From assembly GCF_901709675.1 (NCBI RefSeq), contig NC_051095.1, forward strand, positions 12,351,956-12,415,955: a stretch of DNA of 64,000 nucleotides. The letters run 5' to 3'. The stretch comes from Syngnathus acus (taxonomy: Eukaryota; Chordata; Actinopteri; Syngnathiformes; Syngnathidae). The notes under the pieces are model-generated. The model searched no databases, had not been told where the DNA came from, and worked only from the letters and a program-made list of their open reading frames with translations. Position 1 is the first letter of the stretch. Each line of letters opens with the position of its first letter. Below, piece after piece: positions 14,585-25,554 of this stretch. A program made the translations under genes and the position numbers.

Positions 14585-14720
14585 TCGGCGCGGATCAGCC
14601 TGCTCGGCGCTTGCAGGAACGCAGAGTGACATGAAGGAGCGTTGTTTCCCTCTCAAACGTTTTGACAGAGCGGAACTGGGAGGAGAAAGTTGCTCTAAAG
14701 CGATGTGGGGTAAAAGAGGG
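14585..14720 (-). promoter_or_regulatory. GC-richer patch, possible distal n4bp3 promoter or 5' exon
   Basis: A local rise in C+G and CpG in AT-rich surroundings, 280 bp beyond the pdgfrl stop. On the minus strand a GT donor-like sequence (ATATGGTCAGTGAG) follows at about 14490. It could be the upstream first exon of n4bp3 or a pdgfrl 3' regulatory element; neither can be shown from sequence alone. Confidence 0.2.
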
Positions 14721-15000
14721 AGGAGGCGTCATCTTGCGGTCACAATTGTAATTACGTCAGAAGTGGGTGATTAGTGTAATCCTGCATATTGTTCCAACAA
14801 TATTATTTCAGTTATCAAACAATCATCCAAAAGTTAAAAAATGTTACAAAAACAGCAATATATGTCTAAATATCAGTTTAATAGAGCAAATGCGATGCAC
14901 AATATTTTGCATACTCCATGTATTGCCACCATTTTTCTGCTGACATGTCCTCTTCAGACTATGTTGGATACAAAAGTGAAACGTGCTGTGTGGCAGTGCT

Positions 15001-18000
15001 TCATGGTTTTAAAGGTTTAGTTTTGGGAAGCACTTTGACTGTGGTGGACACTGATTTGGATCCTTGCAGGTTCTCAGCAGTGCAAGTGTATGCTCCTTGG
15101 TCCACATCCCTCACCTCATCCACCAACAGAATGGACTGGATCTGCTGTCTGGCTGCTCCCCCACCAACTGGATTGATGCTCTCAAGCGTGTACATAGGCC
15201 TCCCTATCTGCTCCCAGCACGGGTACAATGAAACAAGCATCATGTTAAGTTACAAAAGAAATATTGTATATGAGCCAGACTGTTACTTTAAGCTATTAAG
15301 TGTCACTCCCAATTGATGTTCACTGATTAAACTATCGGTGACGTCACGCTTTCTCATCCGAGTCGGCAAATTATAAATTGATTATTAGTATAAACAATAC
15401 CCAATCGAATGAATTACGGCTCATTTGTGCACATCACTAATAGTGTCATAGTGTTTATAATATGTAGCATAGTGACCTTCTGTCCAGGGTACTCCCATGT
15501 GAGCTCTACTGCAACATTCCTCTCTCCGATCACAGTGCAGCTGACACGTAGATTGTCACCAGCAGACAGAGAGGTCGAATTGGCCTGGATGACTGGAGCG
15601 GGGGGAGCCATGGGGTCTAAAAAAAAGTTTGGAGAAAGGCATTTTAGAATGCGCCAATACACTGAGACATTTCTACTAAATGTACAAAGAAGATACAAAA
15701 TTGCTTAAAAGTCAACAACATGTTATCGTTCCATTTAAATGTGAAGGACGTAGTAACCATGTTGGGATTCTGGCGTGCCCACAATGAGTCACTGCCCAGG
15801 AAAAACGTCAGCTGCGATTCTGTAAAATTGCATAATTGCAGTATCGGGCAGGGATATGGTGGCAGTTTTAAATGCATGTTATTTTTTTCCAGACACGTTG
15901 AAGGAATTCTGGAAAGCTTTCAAACCTTAATCAGAGGTTTACTATTGGGGAGTAGTATAGAAGAACTGTATGCGTTTACTTATTCTAAATAAGTTCTGTA
16001 AACACATTTTTGTTGATGAGAAATGGGCTTCCAGAAATTGAGATTAATTGAGGATTGAAGAATTAGTGAATGCTGAAATATAAAGACGGACAGAAAGTAT
16101 AGCTAACCTATAATATAGGAATCTTGCTTTGACATAAATCCACCTCCTCTATAGGTGTGCAATTTGGCTTTTATTTAAGGCAAAATGAAAAACATACGCC
16201 AAAGAATAGGCTAAATTCTTGAAAATGTCACGACACACATTTTGGGAGATTTGCAAAAGCGTGACTTGCTTTTACACTTGTTTAACATTAAATTATTTAA
16301 TTGTACCTTAAAACATTACCTGTAGAGCATCGTACGTATCTAAAAAATGATTTATGATACTGATACTGACTCGTCCCCGGTTGTTTTATTATGTGTATGT
16401 TACCATGGTTTCTGTTCGCCTCGCCCCTCCCCTCCTGTGTTACCTCACAATCAATGTAATCACAGTCACCTATCTCTTGTTACCTGTCGTGTATTTAAGT
16501 CCTGTCTGCTCTTCCCTCCCCTTTTCGGATCGTTGATGTCTTTTGTCTCACGTCTCTGTCGCTTAGTTCAGTTTCTGCTATCCAGTCTGTCGGTCAGTCC
16601 TGTTGGTTTTTTCCCTCAATAAACCCTGGTCCAAGCTGCATTTGGTCGCCCTGCATTTGGTCAATCCATGACAGAATGATCCGACGGCGGCAGCGGAAAG
16701 TCAGAGCCGCAATCGGCGGCATTTGGAAAGTTCGAAGATCAATATTTTAGAGAATGATTATTTGTTGTTGAAGTTTCTTCACTGTTCTGAATTTTTATCT
16801 CAAGTGTCATTTTAAGTGCTTTTTATGTATGACTTCAAAATGTTACGGATACTGTACTTTTGTGTGTGTGAGGGGGGCGGGAAAGGAATATTTTGGAAGC
16901 ATGGCCTTCAAATATTGTCCTGGTATCACACCTAAACGGGTTGCTTTGTAACATGAAATTTGGTAGGCAAGTCTAACATCACCAATAAGTCTCAAAAGTT
17001 TGTTGACCACATCCCAGCCATTTGTAGCTATCCTCCTGTCTCCTTCTTAAAGCACTGGTCAGTCAAATACCACGTGAGTTGTGACTTTAGTAGCACTCAC
17101 AGTTGACATAGATGAGCATGTACTTGGTAGAGCTCTGCCTCAGGCCCCCCAGACTGGCCACGCAGTACAAGGCACCAGCATGAGAGAGCCGCGGTCGATG
17201 GATGGTGAAACCCTTCTTCACGTTGAAGGAGATCTCCGTTCCATCCACTGTCACCTCCACTGGCGGGAACTCGCGGTGCAGCGTCACATTGGCCGCGGGT
17301 GATGTCACCTGGCATGGCAGGCGGGTTGGCCAGTTGGTTCTCAGCTGGATTACCTCGTAGTAATCAGACGATGGGACAAAAAGCTCCTGTGGATCTGTTC
17401 GGATCAGACAAGTAGCCTAAATGTTGGGTCATTATACATGTGGTAGTGAACTGATGGGTAGATTTTGTTTTTCACCAGGGAAGAAAACAAAGACTTTAGC
17501 AGCGTTGTCATGGCTCCTCCTGCAATCTGTGTCCTCACAGAACATGGGGAAGCATGTATACTCCCCTGTGTCTGCACCTGTGCTATTGACAAGTGTCAGA
17601 ACACTGTAGCGCTCATGCTGAACAATCCTGTGATGGCCAAACAGACAATACAGTGAAAAGCTATTCTCTCCTTATTTTGAGCCAATCTTAACATCAGGGT
17701 TATTATAGTTAATGAATGCTAAGGAAAGAACAAACTAAAATTAAAAAATATTTCATTTGTAAATGATAGCTTAAAAAAAAAGGCAAACTGAAGCCATGTT
17801 ATATTACTATCCTTATACAATATACATATCTAAAATGAATACTAAAAAAAGCTAAAGTGAAACAAAACATTTTGGAAAAATAAAAAAAGATCTATATAAC
17901 AAATTAAAAACAAATTCCAAAACTATCACAACCCCGTATAATAACTTCAAGACAAACAAAGTGGTCTCTTTTGACTTATTGAGGCCTACCTGAGCCTGCC

Positions 18001-19416
18001 TTCATCCTCCTCTTCCAGGTACGATGGGAGGCCCCACTGCACGGGTTTTCCCCTGCACCTTAACTCCAGAGTGTGTCCAGCATGCACGCTTATTGTTTCT
18101 TCCACCTTGATGAACTTGCTTCTATGTATCACCTTTGGAGGTCAGATACAAACCAGAGTTAGTCACTGGGAAAGAAATACAAAGTAGCTCACATCCAAAG
18201 AAGGAGTTCTACCTGCGTAAGTAAGTTCTGAGTCTGCGTTGGTGCTTTAACCTTTGGTTTAGTTTTTACAGCCAGAGGCCCTTTCTTTGCTGCTTTGGCC
18301 TGTTTGGGTTTTCCAGGCTTGACCTTCTTCCCTGAACTCCTCCTTTCCTCTTGAGCATCTTTATGACAACAAGCTAGATAGCAGATAGATCAGAACATGT
18401 CATAAAACATCTCATACAGTTGCTCAGTGATAACTATGATCTTGATCCATTATCTTAAGAGTTTCCGAAGTTAACATATACGTGGCATCAAAGAAGAGGG
18501 ACTGAGGTAATCATCATTTCAAACAACCTTTTCCCAGAACATTATGACATACTTATGCAGTACCAGTATATAAAACGAAGTGAAGATTCAGTAAACAGGA
18601 TTGCGCAAAACACAAGACAAGATCGAGTTCAAGAACATTTTATAGGTCATGGGCTGGCCAAAGAAGATTTCGCAACATTTTTGGGAGGATATAGATCTTG
18701 CAAAACCGCTCTCTAGTGGCTTAGATTCTATTTGGCTGACAGAGGTTTTTATGTTAGCCTAGGTTGCTTTGAGTCCCACTTTGCCCCTCTGTTGTATGGT
18801 GCTCCACAAGGTTCTATTTCAGGGTCCTTGCTTTTTTTCATTGTATTTGCTGCCCCTAACAAAACATAGTATTTCCTCCCACTGTTATGTGGATGACAGA
18901 TCTATGTCACACTGAACAAAAGCAATGTGTTCTCCTTAAGACCGCTTTCTGTCCTGTCTAGAGAAAATCAATGTCAAATGATACTGGATTTCCTCAATTT
19001 CAATGAAAAAACAGAAGTTATGGCATTCGGCCCCAGTGGCCCTTGTACATTCCACCCTGAGGACTCTAGCGGAAGTTTACCCATGAAACTGTCAACCCCC
19101 AGAATCATAATTGTACCGCAGTGAACAGGGAAGAAGCCCACCCACAAACAAATAGGCAATTTAACTGTTTTTATTTACACCACTTTGACCAACAGTTTGG
19201 CCTCCTTTCTAAAAAGTGAGATTCTTTTGAAAAACGGTCATTGATAAAACATCATCTAACGGTGGCCTGCGGCTTCCAAACAGTAGTGCACATTCATAGA
19301 ACTGCTTAGGAATCTTAGGATCTGACTCACTTACCTAACTCGGAGATTATGACACAAATAAAGAGAGCGCTCAGCACCAGTCTCCACTTCGACCCAAACA
19401 AGTTGACCCAAGTCAT
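15001..19416 (-). CDS. pdgfrl: Platelet-derived growth factor receptor-like protein
   Basis: Secreted immunoglobulin-domain protein related to the PDGF receptor ectodomain; no kinase domain. Seven coding exons on the minus strand: 19416-19335, 18358-18213, 18132-17990, 17627-17476, 17394-17101, 15616-15477 and 15207-15001 (TGA stop), 388 codons including stop, giving 387 aa against 375 in human. Exon 1 encodes a signal peptide (MTWVNLFGSK, then a hydrophobic stretch LVLSALFICVII). Exon 2 is a Lys/Pro-rich linker. Exons 3-4 form Ig domain 1 (LELRCRG, then ADTGEYTC), exon 5 Ig domain 2 with the family block VTLHREFP and LYCVASLGG, and exons 6-7 Ig domain 3 (LRVSCTVIGE, then DQGAYTCTAENLQG). The LHREFP and TAENLQG blocks match human PDGFRL. 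It lies downstream of slc7a2 on the same strand, as in human 8p22. Intron 1 carries a LINE relic and intron 5 an LTR-like sequence. Confidence 0.95.
16350..16672 (+). mobile_element. LTR-like dispersed repeat in pdgfrl intron 5
   Basis: A pyrimidine-rich block unlike its surroundings, with a TATA-like TATTTAAG near 16491 and an AATAAA signal at about 16618, followed by CCCTGGTCCAAGCTGCATTT and a TGACA end. This U3-R-U5-like order (promoter, then poly(A) signal, within about 330 bp) fits a solo LTR of a fish retroelement. No coding region accompanies it. The boundaries are approximate. Confidence 0.45.
18700..19090 (+). mobile_element. L2-like LINE reverse transcriptase relic
   Basis: Plus-strand remnants of a non-LTR reverse transcriptase lie in pdgfrl intron 1, antisense to the gene. 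Seen in order: L-S-D-R-type segment, YGAPQGSI (18795 on), CYVDD (18883-18897, equivalent to the catalytic Y-x-D-D), and FLNFNEKTEV..FGPS (about 18990-19040). The frame shifts between the blocks and stops occur, so it is a dead copy. The motif set matches the L2/Maui type of vertebrate LINE. Confidence 0.75.
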
Positions 19417-20761
19417 GATGCTGGATTACCAAAGCCGGTTGATTGTTGTTAGCTCACACAGTTCGACGCAAAGCAAGTGAGAAGAAAGGAAGAACAAAGT
19501 TGAGAAGTCACGAGAGTAGGTGGGCAGAACTCGCAAAGTGAGTGGTCAGCTGCTTTCTTCCGCCTCCTGCGAGTGGCATTAGTACCCCAAATTCCTGCCG
19601 ACTGGCTCAATGGAGGCTTTCAAGCTTGTCTGGACCAATGAGGGCGCAAAAGCAGAGGCCTCTCCATGTGGAATTACACAGGCTGTTTGCTTAGCTGCTG
19701 GAGTGGAAGTCTGTGAGCAGCATGAGACAACAACACAGTCCGGATGAGATCTGTGGAAAGCTTGTTAAAAGCATTTGGTGTGCTGTAAAAGTCACGCCTA
19801 CTAATCTTAACTTTTTGTTACAACCCGATATACACTAACCCTTAACCCCCGTTCCTCAATCCATTTTCTGAATCGCTTATCCAAATGAATTGCTTAAAAT
19901 TCAAATCAATCTGCACATGTACCGGCAGTGCAAATGCAGCAGTATTCGTAGAGTAGAGTAGAGTAGAGTAGAGTAGAGTGGAGTGGAGTGGAGTGGAGTG
20001 GAGTGGAGTGGAGTAGAGTAGAGTATGTTTTGCATTTTGAGTTACTACATCATGTGGTACCCGAGTAAAACTATCATTTGTGCTTTCTGGTAACCAAGTC
20101 ACAGTTGTGAGCAATACAGTGACTAATCTGATTTGAAAGGTCTCATTGTTATGCAGTAAATCTGAGTGGGGGTGAACTAAATTCTTTACCCCTCTAATTT
20201 TACAAACAAAAAACACTTTGGTAAACATCTTGAAAATATTAGTTTCTCTTTAATTAAAATATACATACACATTTCATCATTAGAAAACATGTACACTCTT
20301 GATATTTACACTTAGATACAAGAAATGTGCTGGAATGTGACTAAAACTAAACTAACAAAAATCAGAAAAGCTCTCACGTTCGTCGTATGATAAAAAATAA
20401 TTGTACAAAAAATGAATATCAATAAATCACAATCAGATTTTCACACACATAAATGTCAAAAGTACACATATTAGCAGCTGATTTGTTTTTACTTGTTACA
20501 TTTTCTACAGTTTATAAAGCACACGGGTGCAGGAATGACTTTGCAACAAATCGGCAATACATGTAAATATGATTCATAAGATGGATAATGTGGAACCTGA
20601 AGCGGAATGGTTGGAAGTGTGAACTGCATGTGCTAAAGTCATTGGGATCCACAGATGCTTAACACTTGTAGGAGGGAACACCAGAGGTGCGCATAGTTTA
20701 CAAGAAAAAAACAGGGACTCACAGTAACATCTCTATTCGTCTCTCGCCATCCCGCTAACGC
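19417..20761. other. Intergenic: pdgfrl promoter side and slc7a2 3' end
   Basis: Holds the pdgfrl 5' untranslated region and promoter just right of 19416, then the presumed 3' untranslated region of slc7a2 ending leftward of 20762, plus a pentanucleotide minisatellite at 19949-20025. A TTTAAT (ATTAAA on the minus strand) near 20249 could serve as the slc7a2 poly(A) signal. Confidence 0.5.
19949..20025. repeat. (GAGTA/GAGTG)n pentanucleotide repeat
   Basis: Fifteen or so GAGTR units in blocks: GAGTA units, then GAGTG units, then GAGTA units again. The ordered variant blocks suggest slippage expansion from a point-mutated unit. Confidence 0.95.
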
Positions 20762-23700
20762 TCAAAGTTTGCACTCTTTAAAGATGTCTTTGTCTGTTTT
20801 TTCACTGATGGTTTGGACGGCTGAAAGGTTGGTTTTGTGACGCTGTCTCTGAACACTGTGATGCAGCCCGTAGCAAAAGTAGATGAGCAGGCCTGTGCAG
20901 GTCAAATATTACAGTTCACTGACTTGAACGAGTGCATGAAGTGGAACCTTCAAAGTCAAACGCAATGTGCTCTGGTACTGATTGACTTGAAATGTTAAGG
21001 AGGATTGATTTGTTTCAGGTTTACTGAAAAGGTCAAGCTTGAAGTAACATTTTAACACCTTTCAGTGTTACCAACTGTAAAATAAATTATAATGAAAATA
21101 AAATAAAATGAATCATCCTTTAAAAACAAATATGTTATTGCTGTTATTTTTATTCTCGCCATTATTTACGTTTTAGATTCTGCTTGGCAAAACTGACGTA
21201 GGCCTACAAAACAGTTCTGAACATAAGTCTGAAAAGATTTGTTGGTCATGTTTGAACTTCAAGTTTTGTTTGACCTTTGAGCCTTGTTTTGACTTCAGAG
21301 GTTCCACTGTCCTACCAAATGTTCTTATCAGATGCGTTGCCTCACCTACTGCCATCCAGATGGCATAGCGTAACCACGTGGCACCTTTTAACTGGAACAT
21401 GAGATAGACGTTTATAAGTGCACTCACGATGGGCAGCACGGGCAGTAAGGGCACCTGTTGAGCACATAAATAGCCATGTGTGTTGAGATCTTGTACTTGG
21501 TTCCTCAATCCTCATCCTGCACTCACCATGAAGGATGCCTTCTTGGCATTCTGTGGGTGCCTCCAGATGAGAAAAACAGCTAGTAGCAGGATAATGGAGA
21601 GGACACAGACGAGCACCACACTCCATGCCTCCATGTTGGATAAGGCATCAATAGCCAGGCTCAGGGTGATGCACAAAGCAGTCACGCATGCAACTGTACC
21701 CAAAGATGATAAGAAACAATGAGCGGTGCAATAATCGAGCGACGCTGATAGCTATGGACGGGAATATGAAAAATAAAAAAGCAAATGCCCTCACCAGAGA
21801 CTAAAATCAGAATAGTGACTCTCTTGGAGGTGTCTGAATTTGGAGATGATGGCGGCTTTAGGAACCCAAATTTGGTGTTGGATTCAATAATTTGTAGTCC
21901 TCCGTCATCAGATGGGCTCACCTGATACCTTGAACAACAACACGTTTACAACATGAAAGGATGTCGTTCAAAGCATTCAAGATGTTAATGAAGATACGAT
22001 AGATTACCTCAGTATTAGGATGCATATCGCCACAAGTGTGTAGGCAAACAGGGTCCCGATTGACATCATCTCCACTAATGCGTCCAGGTCAAACAGTAGA
22101 GCCATGATGGCTGAAGATGGAGAAACAGTATTTAAAATCAGCGCTTACAGGACGCTGCATTGGAGCAGTGGTGCTAGTGCTCGATAAGATTCAGAATGAC
22201 AAATGCACAGCCCACCACTGAAGTGAACTGTGTCCGTGTATCGTGAGAGATATTTCTTGTCAGTGTCATTTATAAAATGGGAAAGCACTTAAGACAGTAA
22301 GAGAAAGTAATGTAGCCCAATAAGTGTCTCGTAATGCCAACTCCTCCTTAGACATCTTTACCTGCCACAGTTCCAGATGATAAGGTAGCCACAGCAGGAC
22401 TCCCCCTGGAGGTGACTTTGGTCAGGGGTTGAAAAAGAAGGCCATCCCTCGCCATGGCAAACATCACCCTGGGCATGGGGAACATGGAGCCCAATAGGCT
22501 GTGCAGACAGTACAAAACAGCTCACATTAACAGAGTGGTGTTCTTTTTAGTATCAATAGAAATTTCAAATTTGAGCTTATACCTGGTGGACAGGGCACAC
22601 AATGACCCCACAGCCACAACATATTTGGCGGGACCCCAGCCGACGTATTCAAAGGCAACCGGCAGGGGGCTTTTTTCGCTGAGCAGATAGTAAGGCATCA
22701 TCAGGGTGAGCGCGGCGGAAACAGCAAAGTAGGCCAGGAAGCAGATCAGGAGTGAGGCCACAATCCCCACTGGAATAGATTTTTGAGGATTCTTCACCTC
22801 CTCACCTAAAAACACACACAAGTCACCACAATATTAAAGAACATAACATAACATAACATAACATAACATAACATAACATTACATAACATAACTTATTTGC
22901 TGCTTTTGTCAACTTGACTGGTGGAAAATATTTCCACGTCGCAGAACAGATAAAGGCTAACACTTTTCTTTCTTCTTTCCTCTCACCCTTTTGGTTTTAA
23001 CAATTTTGCAAGAGTTGGTTTGCGCCCAGACTTCCCTATATAATAAAGGATGACGACATTAATATTATTTTAATCAATTAATTAATAAAAAGACAATAAT
23101 TAAACAAGTTGAAACATACAACTCGGTAAAAGATGCGCTCAACAAGTGAATTTGTTTACTTTCTTTCCTGGAAATAGTGAAATTAGGGACTGAAATTTTT
23201 GTCCATCAAAGTGGAAACTGCCCCCAAAATGAGATAATGGAGGGGTATTGCTTAAAAGCAATGAACAAACAAAAAGGATATATACTGTGTCGATGCAATC
23301 AGCAAGAAAGTGATTTGATGCCTGCAGCATGTTTTATATCCCTCGAGTGTTTTCTTCTCACCTGTTGTTGCGATACAGTCAAAGCCCACAAAGGCGTAGA
23401 AGCAGGTCGCTGCCCCAGCCAGTGTTCCGCTTAAACCGTAGGGGAAAAAGCCACCGGCCCCAAAATCGCTTGTGAGATTTGCGGTCGTGCTCAGGTTACT
23501 GCACAAAAGAGAGCAAATTGTGTCATCAGCATTGTCCTGTAATCTGGAAGGCCATAACGCCTTATCTGCCGATGAGAGGATGCTGCACGGCACGCACCCA
23601 AACACCAACAGCATTGTAACTGCAACTCTTTGAATTTACTTGGCTTGCGCTGTGGCGTTGAGCAATTGGTCTTCGCTGATTTGCCAGTTCGCGATGTCTC

Positions 23701-25554
23701 CTGTGATGAAGCCTGAGATGGCGACAAAGACCAGGACCAGGATGTTGACCCCTGTGAAGACCTTGTTGATGGAGGTTGACTCTTTCACACCAAAGGAGAG
23801 CAAACCTTCAGGGGAAAGTCAGATTTTACAAATGATGTACCCAATCATGGATGAAAATTTTCAAGTTGAAGAAACATTTCTCAGTACAATTAGCCGCTAC
23901 ACATTGAAGTGTATAATTATGGAGCTGGGTAATGTAAATTCCTGGTTGAGATCGGGGCAAGCCAAAATAAGCACAATTACTTCACGTCGCCCATTTCGGC
24001 AAGTCATGCGATAGTGGTGCATGGAATGAAATTGTGATGAATGGTGACGAAATAAACAAAACTAACTCGTGTAAATATCTCAATGACAGTGAGAAAATAA
24101 CATATTATCAATACTCGGGATTTTATTAAGTAAATAATTCTAATTTCCCCAAGTTATGTTATTGTTTAGGATTTCGGACCAAAGGAGCCAGATTTAAAAT
24201 GAAAAATGACGTGATTAGCTAGCCAACCAGTGCGTGTAACAGGAAATAAAATGACAAAAAGTATCATGAGTGTGTTGTGCAACGATGGTATGTGTGCATT
24301 TTACTTCAGCCTTTTTTTGGGGTAATGTTTTTTTTATACTGTAAAACAGGGTATTCTGCAAAGATGACTAGATTTTACCATATTTAGGCAAAATATATCA
24401 TGTAAACATATTATGACAAATCCGATGCCAGCTTTTTGTTTTTCTTTCTATAAAATTGACACTTGTAGTGAAGCAAAGTTACCAGATAGAAGCACAATGA
24501 GAAAAGCAGCAAACACATCTGGATAGCGTGCCAACCCTGGAAGGCCCATTGCTGCATTCTCTTCCAAGTATTTGGACATGATGCCCCCGATGAGGTCATC
24601 AAACGTCCCACTCCACGCAAGCGCAACACTGGATGTCCCTGAGCAGAAAGTGAGTGGAAAAATCAAATTTATTTACAAGGCGCTTAATCACAAACACGTC
24701 CTACAGCCGACAAATATTAACGACATCTCCCGATGTTGACCCCCGCCAGGAGGGCAAGGAACAACTAAAAAAAAAAAAAAAAAAAAAAAACAACTGGGGG
24801 GAAAAAAATACAACCTTGAGAAGGGACCAAATGCAATAAACCGAGTCACCGTGTAACTGCAGTCATAAAGTCAGAAAATACACATGTTGATATTTCCTGA
24901 CATCCGCTAAACTTTAGACTTTGGTGGTTTATGATCTTATTTACATGGCAATAAGACAAGATTATGCATACGTGAATCATCTTTGAAGAATCTGCTTCTA
25001 CAGCAGGTGGAAAGTCACATGATGTATCATGTGAATGATTGATCATTCATGTTCTTTCTCACAATATGATATATTAACTAACCCTAACCCTAACCCCCCC
25101 GAAAAAAAATTAATAATTTCCCCATTCACATTGCATTTCCAATTAAAAGCAAATTGTTGTTGATAAAATCTGCTTTGAAGTTACCTATGACATAAGAGAG
25201 AAGTAGATTCCACCCGGTGATAAAAGCCAGCAGCTCCCCGACCGTCACATAGCTGTAAAGGTACGCCGAGCCCGTTTGAGGAACTCTGGAGCCAAATTCT
25301 GCGTAGCACAATCCGGCGAATATGGATGCCAGGGCGGCGATGAAGAAAGAGATGATGATGCTGGGCCCGGCCGACTCTCTGGCCACCTCTCCAGAGAGGA
25401 CGTAGACGCCGGCTCCGAGGGTGCTACCCACACCGAGCGCCACCAGGTCCAAGGTGGTCAGGCATCGGTTAAACGTGGACTTCTCTCCGTCGGGCTCCAG
25501 AGGCTTCGTCCGGGACAGACTCCTGAAGAACGACTTTAGCCCCATGTACGTCAT
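20762..25554 (-). CDS. slc7a2: Cationic amino acid transporter, SLC7A2 (CAT-2) type
   Basis: Plasma-membrane carrier for arginine, lysine and ornithine. Eleven coding exons on the minus strand: 25554-25185, 24638-24483, 23805-23640, 23498-23362, 22805-22583, 22498-22362, 22110-22008, 21928-21795, 21693-21527, 21454-21346 and 20892-20762 (TGA stop); they sum to 611 codons, 610 aa (human about 658). Family blocks: [20 protein letters not shown] (TM1), [61 protein letters not shown], and a C-terminal FCYGLHHS. Exon 1 uses ATG at 25554; a second in-frame ATG lies three codons on. N-x-S/T sites (NLSTTANLT) sit in the predicted extracellular loop. The symbol rests mainly on the slc7a2-pdgfrl order and orientation shared with human 8p22 and on the CAT-2B-like exon at 22498; SLC7A1 or SLC7A3 are the alternatives. 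Confidence 0.85.
22841..22892. repeat. (ACATA)n pentanucleotide repeat
   Basis: About ten ACATA units with one ACATT variant, just upstream of an slc7a2 exon acceptor (22805), inside the intron. Confidence 0.95.

Noticed and set aside
25080-25100. Telomere-like CCCTAA run (and TTAGGG-like at 6822-6838)
   Set aside because: Only about three units each; too short to call an interstitial telomeric array.
25276-25539. 87-aa ORF antisense to slc7a2 exon 1
   Set aside because: Shadow ORF opposite a strongly conserved coding exon; no independent support.
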